This document shows, one piece after another, positions 60,325 to 64,000 of a stretch of DNA of 64,000 bases. Source of the stretch: JBCAXA01 sp038749025. GTDB lineage: Bacteria; Pseudomonadota; Gammaproteobacteria; Steroidobacterales; Woeseiaceae. The notes under the pieces are model-generated. The model did no database searches. It had not been told where the DNA came from and worked only from the letters and a program-made list of their open reading frames with translations. The translations under genes were made by a program, and so were the position numbers. The stretch spans positions 62,001 through 126,000 of the forward strand of contig JBCDIL010000007.1 in the NCBI GenBank assembly GCA_038749025.1, written 5' to 3'. Position 1 is the stretch's first letter. Every line of letters begins with the position of its first letter.

Positions 60325-63114
60325 CTAAAAGACGCCGCGTAAGCCAATCGCAAAGCGCGATCCGTTGTCTTCGATGTTGTAGATCTGTGTACCGAAGCGA
60401 CCCGTTTGTATGAGTTCCTCCTCGGTGATGTTGATCCCTTCAAAGAAGACGGTCCAGTTGTCATTCACATTGTAGCTTGCGCTGATATCCCACTGACCGA
60501 ACGTATCGGTATTCACGGGTTCACCGTTAAAGCCATTATCGATTAAGCGTAGGAAACCTTCCCGGTTATTAAACGCCACGCGTGCCTGGAACACTTCGTT
60601 CTCATAGAAAACAACCAGGTTCTGTGAATCGCCTAAGCCCTCCAGTGCAAATCGCTGTGTCGTGTCGGCGCCGAGACTGACATTACTATCAACAATCGTA
60701 GCGTTTGCTTGGAATCCAATGCCGTTTTCAAAAACGTGCTGCAACGCTAACTCGAAACCTGTGATTCGAGCTTCTTCACCGTTGCGCGGTCGAGCCACGG
60801 TATAGACTTCTGTCTGACCGTTCAGCTCTTCCGTTGAAGCCACGACATCGAGACCCGGGTTGGCTGGGTCGAGAACGATGCCCGGCGCACAGTTTGGCTC
60901 GTTCGCGGTGCTGCAGCGAAAACCATCGGCCGCCGTTCGATCGAACAGCGTGAACGTCTCCTCACCGGTCAACGTTGTAATGAAGTCATCGACTTCCTTG
61001 TTGAACACCGCGAACGACGCGACGTTCGAGTCACCGTAGTACCACTCGAACGAGATATCCCAGTTCTCGGACCGGAACGGCTCCAAACTCGGGTTACCGC
61101 CACTCGCCGCCAAGTTTTGGCGACGCGGCTCGGCGAACACGGTCGATGGCGACAATTGCGACATCGTCGGCCGCGTCATCGAGTCGTAGGTTAGGAAACG
61201 CAACACCATGTCGTCGGTGATATCGAGCTTCGCACTGAAACTCGGTAACAGGTTTGCGTAGCTGTCACCTTCGTTGATATTTGTCGCCGGACCCAAAACA
61301 TTGCGGAACAACGTCAAGTCGGTTGTCGGTACCACGTCAGCGATGAAGCTCTGCACGGCGTCAACATCGATATCGGTTTGGGCGTAGCGTGCACCGACAT
61401 CAATGGTTAACGGCATATCGCCGAGTTCTAAATCGAACGTGAAGTCCATGTACAACGACGTGATATCTTCGTTGACCTGGTAACGGTTGTTCTGCAGCGC
61501 CGGCGCGATCGGGTTACCCGAGTCGGCGAGGAATTGCACGTACGCATCACCGTCATAGGTATAGAACGTATCGATTAGGCCAGGGAAGAAGTTCTGCGCC
61601 GTGAACGGTTGCAGGTTGATCGTGTCGTTGGGTGCCGGCGTACCGTACCCGCAGAATGCACACTGCGATGCAAACACCTGGAAGCTCTTCTTCTCACGTT
61701 GCTGGAAGTACGCGCCAAATCGCATCTCGCGGAATACGTCGGTGTCCGGCTCGAAGACGAAATCGGCTTTGATTTCACTGATCTCGTCTTCATCGCTAAA
61801 GCGGTTACCCTGCTCGTTGTAATGCAATCGAGTCAGGCTGGGGTCCGGTAACGCACCAGCGCCGAACCCATCATGAGCGACGGTCGGCGTACCGCCTGTG
61901 CCGTCGAACACGTAGTTATTGATGATACCAACGACGTTGAAACGATCGCGGCCGGCACGATCATTCTCTGCTGTCGACGTGTGCGCATCGAAAGTTGCCG
62001 TCAGTTGCTCGTTGATACCCCACTCCACGTTCAAGCCAACGCCAGACATGCTGACGTCGCGTGAGTTGCGGGTATTCGAGACGAAGTCTGTGGCCGGGTC
62101 GCCCGAGCCTTGGTGCAGGTTAATCTCCTGCGTAAAGTTCACCAGCGTGTTAGTCGCAGCATCCACCGTACCGCTGCCCACCCGATCAGGCTCAAACCAT
62201 GAGGCCAGATCGGTGACCAGGGAGTCGACGGTAAACTCGCTGACAAAGCCGTCGAGTGTTACCGCAATATCGTCCGATGGCGTGAACTGCAGGACCAAGT
62301 TGGCGTTGGTGCGTTCCCGTTCTTGGTTATCAACGATTTGATCCCAGTTGCGTGGAATGAAAACGTTGGTAAAAAGAACGCCATCGTTTCGGTTGGAAAT
62401 CGTCTGTCCGGGGCGCCATCCCGCCGTCTCAATACGGTTAATTTGAACATCGCGCTCTTGGTGGCTGATAGACAGCAACGCGCCAAAGTTGTCATTGAAT
62501 GTGTTACTGATCAGAACCGCTGCAGACGGCGCAGTCTCTTCAGACAACGTCTCGTACATCCCCTTCGCCGAGAAAGCGAGCTGGAAACCGGGGTTATCGA
62601 ACGGCTTGGCTGTCTTAACGTTAATCGTCGCGCCAATACCGCCTTCCTGCAGATTTGCCCGACTGCTCTTGTAAACGTCGGCGCCAGTAATGAGATCGGC
62701 TGACAACACATCGAAATTGAACTCGCGACCCGATGAATCGGTAGCAATCTGCCGACCGTTGACCAACACGGTGTTGAACTGCGGACCTAATCCGCGAACG
62801 GTGACCTGCTGGCCCTCGCCCCCGCTTCGATCGATCGATACGCCAGTAATCCGCTGTAGCGACTCAGCGACGTTGAGATCCGGGAACTTACCGATATCTT
62901 CAGCCGCGATGGAATCGACAACGCCCGTTGCATTGCGTTTGACGTCCATGGCGCGATCGAGACTGCCGCGAATACCGACGGTCACGATCTCTTCAATCGG
63001 TGCTTGATTCTGAGCGAGTGCGGGAGCTGCGATCCCACCCGTCAGCGCTGTGGAAATGGCTGTAGCTAAGGCGGTCTTCCGATAGACCTCACCCTTGCGA
63101 TGTCGAACTTTCAT
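60325..63114 (-). CDS. Caulobacter-type TonB-dependent receptor
   Basis: The 929-residue product starts at ATG 63114 after a G-rich ribosome binding site. It has a signal peptide (KTALATAISTALTGGIAAPALA) and a plug domain with IEEIVTVGIRGSLDRAMDVK, then DIGKFPDLNVAESLQRITGV and GLGPQFNTVLVNGRQIATD. A 22-strand barrel follows, ending in RFAIGLRGVF with the terminal aromatic residue. Receptors of this subclass take up oligosaccharides in Caulobacterales, Xanthomonadales and Alteromonadales. In this locus the cargo is probably a galactose-containing oligosaccharide. Confidence 0.92.
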   Translation of the reverse strand: MKVRHRKGEVYRKTALATAISTALTGGIAAPALAQNQAPIEEIVTVGIRGSLDRAMDVKRNATGVVDSIAAEDIGKFPDLNVAESLQRITGVSIDRSGGEGQQVTVRGLGPQFNTVLVNGRQIATDSSGREFNFDVLSADLITGADVYKSSRANLQEGGIGATINVKTAKPFDNPGFQLAFSAKGMYETLSEETAPSAAVLISNTFNDNFGALLSISHQERDVQINRIETAGWRPGQTISNRNDGVLFTNVFIPRNWDQIVDNQERERTNANLVLQFTPSDDIAVTLDGFVSEFTVDSLVTDLASWFEPDRVGSGTVDAATNTLVNFTQEINLHQGSGDPATDFVSNTRNSRDVSMSGVGLNVEWGINEQLTATFDAHTSTAENDRAGRDRFNVVGIINNYVFDGTGGTPTVAHDGFGAGALPDPSLTRLHYNEQGNRFSDEDEISEIKADFVFEPDTDVFREMRFGAYFQQREKKSFQVFASQCAFCGYGTPAPNDTINLQPFTAQNFFPGLIDTFYTYDGDAYVQFLADSGNPIAPALQNNRYQVNEDITSLYMDFTFDLELGDMPLTIDVGARYAQTDIDVDAVQSFIADVVPTTDLTLFRNVLGPATNINEGDSYANLLPSFSAKLDITDDMVLRFLTYDSMTRPTMSQLSPSTVFAEPRRQNLAASGGNPSLEPFRSENWDISFEWYYGDSNVASFAVFNKEVDDFITTLTGEETFTLFDRTAADGFRCSTANEPNCAPGIVLDPANPGLDVVASTEELNGQTEVYTVARPRNGEEARITGFELALQHVFENGIGFQANATIVDSNVSLGADTTQRFALEGLGDSQNLVVFYENEVFQARVAFNNREGFLRLIDNGFNGEPVNTDTFGQWDISASYNVNDNWTVFFEGINITEEELIQTGRFGTQIYNIEDNGSRFAIGLRGVF

Positions 63115-63203
63115 TGTGATCCCCCCCGGGACGTTGTGTGTGACTGGCGTCATCCAAACAGGGCATAAAACGATGCACCTGGCTGAATCCTAGTATATAT
63201 CAT

Positions 63204-63213
63204 ATAAATAGTA
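63204..63213 (-). promoter_or_regulatory. Putative FadR-type operator, site 3
   Basis: ATAAATAGTA is the exact reverse complement of TACTATTTAT found before the regulator gene. It lies in an AT-rich tract 90 bases upstream of the receptor start. It links the receptor to the same control as the catabolic genes. Confidence 0.5.
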
Positions 63214-63234
63214 AACATCTAATCAGACGGGCCT

Positions 63235-63270
63235 TTGTGCGTTATGGTGGCGGAAAATTCCGTCGCACAA
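63235..63270. promoter_or_regulatory. Interrupted palindrome between receptor and galactosidase genes
   Basis: TTGTGCG (63235-63241) pairs with CGCACAA (63264-63270). Inside, CGGAA and TTCCG flank a two-base loop and extend the stem. It lies about 50 bases before the galactosidase start and could be an operator or an attenuating hairpin in its leader. Confidence 0.5.
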
Positions 63271-63319
63271 GCACCGTATAAATCGACCTGTTTGCGAGAG
63301 AATTTAGGGGGATTCACGC

Positions 63320-64000
63320 ATTTTCGGAGTCTGTTACTACCCAGAGCATTGGCCCGAGTCGCAATGGCCGACCGACGCCACGCGAATGGCCGAACTCGGC
63401 CTCAGTGTCGTACGAATCGGTGAATTCGCTTGGTCGAGGCTAGAACCTCAACCGGGACAGCTAGAGTTCGAATGGCTGGATCGCGCCCTCGACACGCTCG
63501 CCGCCGAAGGCCTCGGTGTGATCATCGGTACGCCAACCGCGACCCCACCGAAGTGGCTCATCGATCAGTACCCGGACATCCTGGCGACGGACCCGTCGAC
63601 GGGTCGCGTTCGTCGGTTCGGATCGCGTCGTCACTACGATTTCTCGAGCGCTGACTATCGGCGCGAAAGCCTACGCATAACGGCGATGCTGGCCGATCGT
63701 TACGGTCAGGACCCTCGCATCGTTGGTTGGCAGACCGACAACGAGCTGGGTTGTCATGACACAACCCTCAGTATCTCACCGGCCGCGGTCGCCGCGTTCC
63801 GCGTTTGGTGCGCCGAGCGCTACGGGTCGATTGACACACTCAACGCCGCCTGGGGGAACGTGTTCTGGTCAATGGAATACCGCGACTTCGATGCCATCGA
63901 CGCCCCGTATGGCACCGTGACCGAACCTAACCCAGCACACCAACTCGCCTATCGGCGCTTCGCGTCCGATCAACTAATCGACTTTCATGGTGCGATGGTC
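63320..64000 (+). CDS. GH42 beta-galactosidase, 3' end beyond window, apparent ATT start
   Basis: The open frame encodes 227 residues to the window edge. It opens FGVCYYPEHWPESQW, then LGLSVVRIGEFAWSRLEPQPG and TPTATPPKWLIDQYPDIL, and has the acid/base glutamate in IVGWQTDNELGCH. This is the family GH42 start; the nucleophile lies beyond the edge. An in-frame TAG is at 63305, and no ATG, GTG or TTG occurs before the conserved GVCYYPEHW. AGGGGG (63306-63311) lies 8 bases before ATT at 63320, the position where relatives have ATG. The enzyme would release galactose from imported beta-galactosides for the adjacent oxidative pathway. Confidence 0.85.
   Translation, partial: MFGVCYYPEHWPESQWPTDATRMAELGLSVVRIGEFAWSRLEPQPGQLEFEWLDRALDTLAAEGLGVIIGTPTATPPKWLIDQYPDILATDPSTGRVRRFGSRRHYDFSSADYRRESLRITAMLADRYGQDPRIVGWQTDNELGCHDTTLSISPAAVAAFRVWCAERYGSIDTLNAAWGNVFWSMEYRDFDAIDAPYGTVTEPNPAHQLAYRRFASDQLIDFHGAMV

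Noticed and set aside
1..64000. CRISPR arrays, rRNA genes, prophage or integrase-type islands
   Set aside because: No regularly spaced repeats, rRNA sequence, phage structural gene or tyrosine integrase was seen.

Overview
The window is a contiguous, gene-dense piece of a Gram-negative chromosome of moderately high GC. Signal peptides, lipoboxes, Tat signals, a Caulobacter-type TonB-dependent receptor, a zinc-uptake-regulator-like box and the IS110-type transposase all fit a free-living, probably aquatic gammaproteobacterium. That placement is inferred from gene content only. No rRNA, convincing tRNA, CRISPR array or prophage was seen.

Layout. Positions 1-5086 (minus) hold an unfinished DUF4011-type superfamily 1 helicase behind an M48-like metallopeptidase. 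Positions 5267-6845 hold a PadR regulator with its promoter, a small membrane protein and a secreted VOC protein. Positions 7062-15030 are an accessory stretch: one intact IS110-family element, one decayed IS110/IS1111-type transposase, several unrecognised small genes, a lipoprotein built from a duplicated domain, an exported HEAT-repeat protein, a Tat-exported flavin-binding protein and a MetE-like methyltransferase. Positions 15200-22241 hold a Tat-exported aminotransferase, a zinc GTPase/DUF1826 pair behind a Zur-like box, a penicillin-acylase family hydrolase and a DUF2189 membrane protein. Positions 22426-24641 hold a BlaI/M56 pair whose peptidase carries ankyrin repeats. Two related PAS-GGDEF-EAL proteins lie at 27020 and 43885. 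The first has a structured leader that buries its ribosome binding site and is followed by an orphan solute-binding protein. Between and after them are mostly secreted beta-propeller-like proteins, oxidoreductases, an RluA pseudouridine synthase, a universal stress protein, an S9 peptidase, and a YceI gene beside a cytochrome b561-YceI fusion.

Positions 52577-64000 form a coherent galactose-use locus. A FadR-type regulator, galactonate dehydratase, a dehydrogenase, 2-keto-3-deoxygalactonate kinase, the phospho-aldolase and an SMP-30 lactonase together make a complete oxidative De Ley-Doudoroff route from galactose to pyruvate and glyceraldehyde-3-phosphate. Pointing the other way are SapC, a flavin-dependent halogenase-like protein and a large TonB-dependent receptor. 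Opposite the receptor a GH42 beta-galactosidase begins, apparently at a rare ATT codon. A shared AT-rich motif, TAC(A)TATTTAT, lies upstream of the regulator, the dehydratase/dehydrogenase pair and the receptor, so one regulator may control the whole locus. The substrate is probably a beta-galactoside or galactan.
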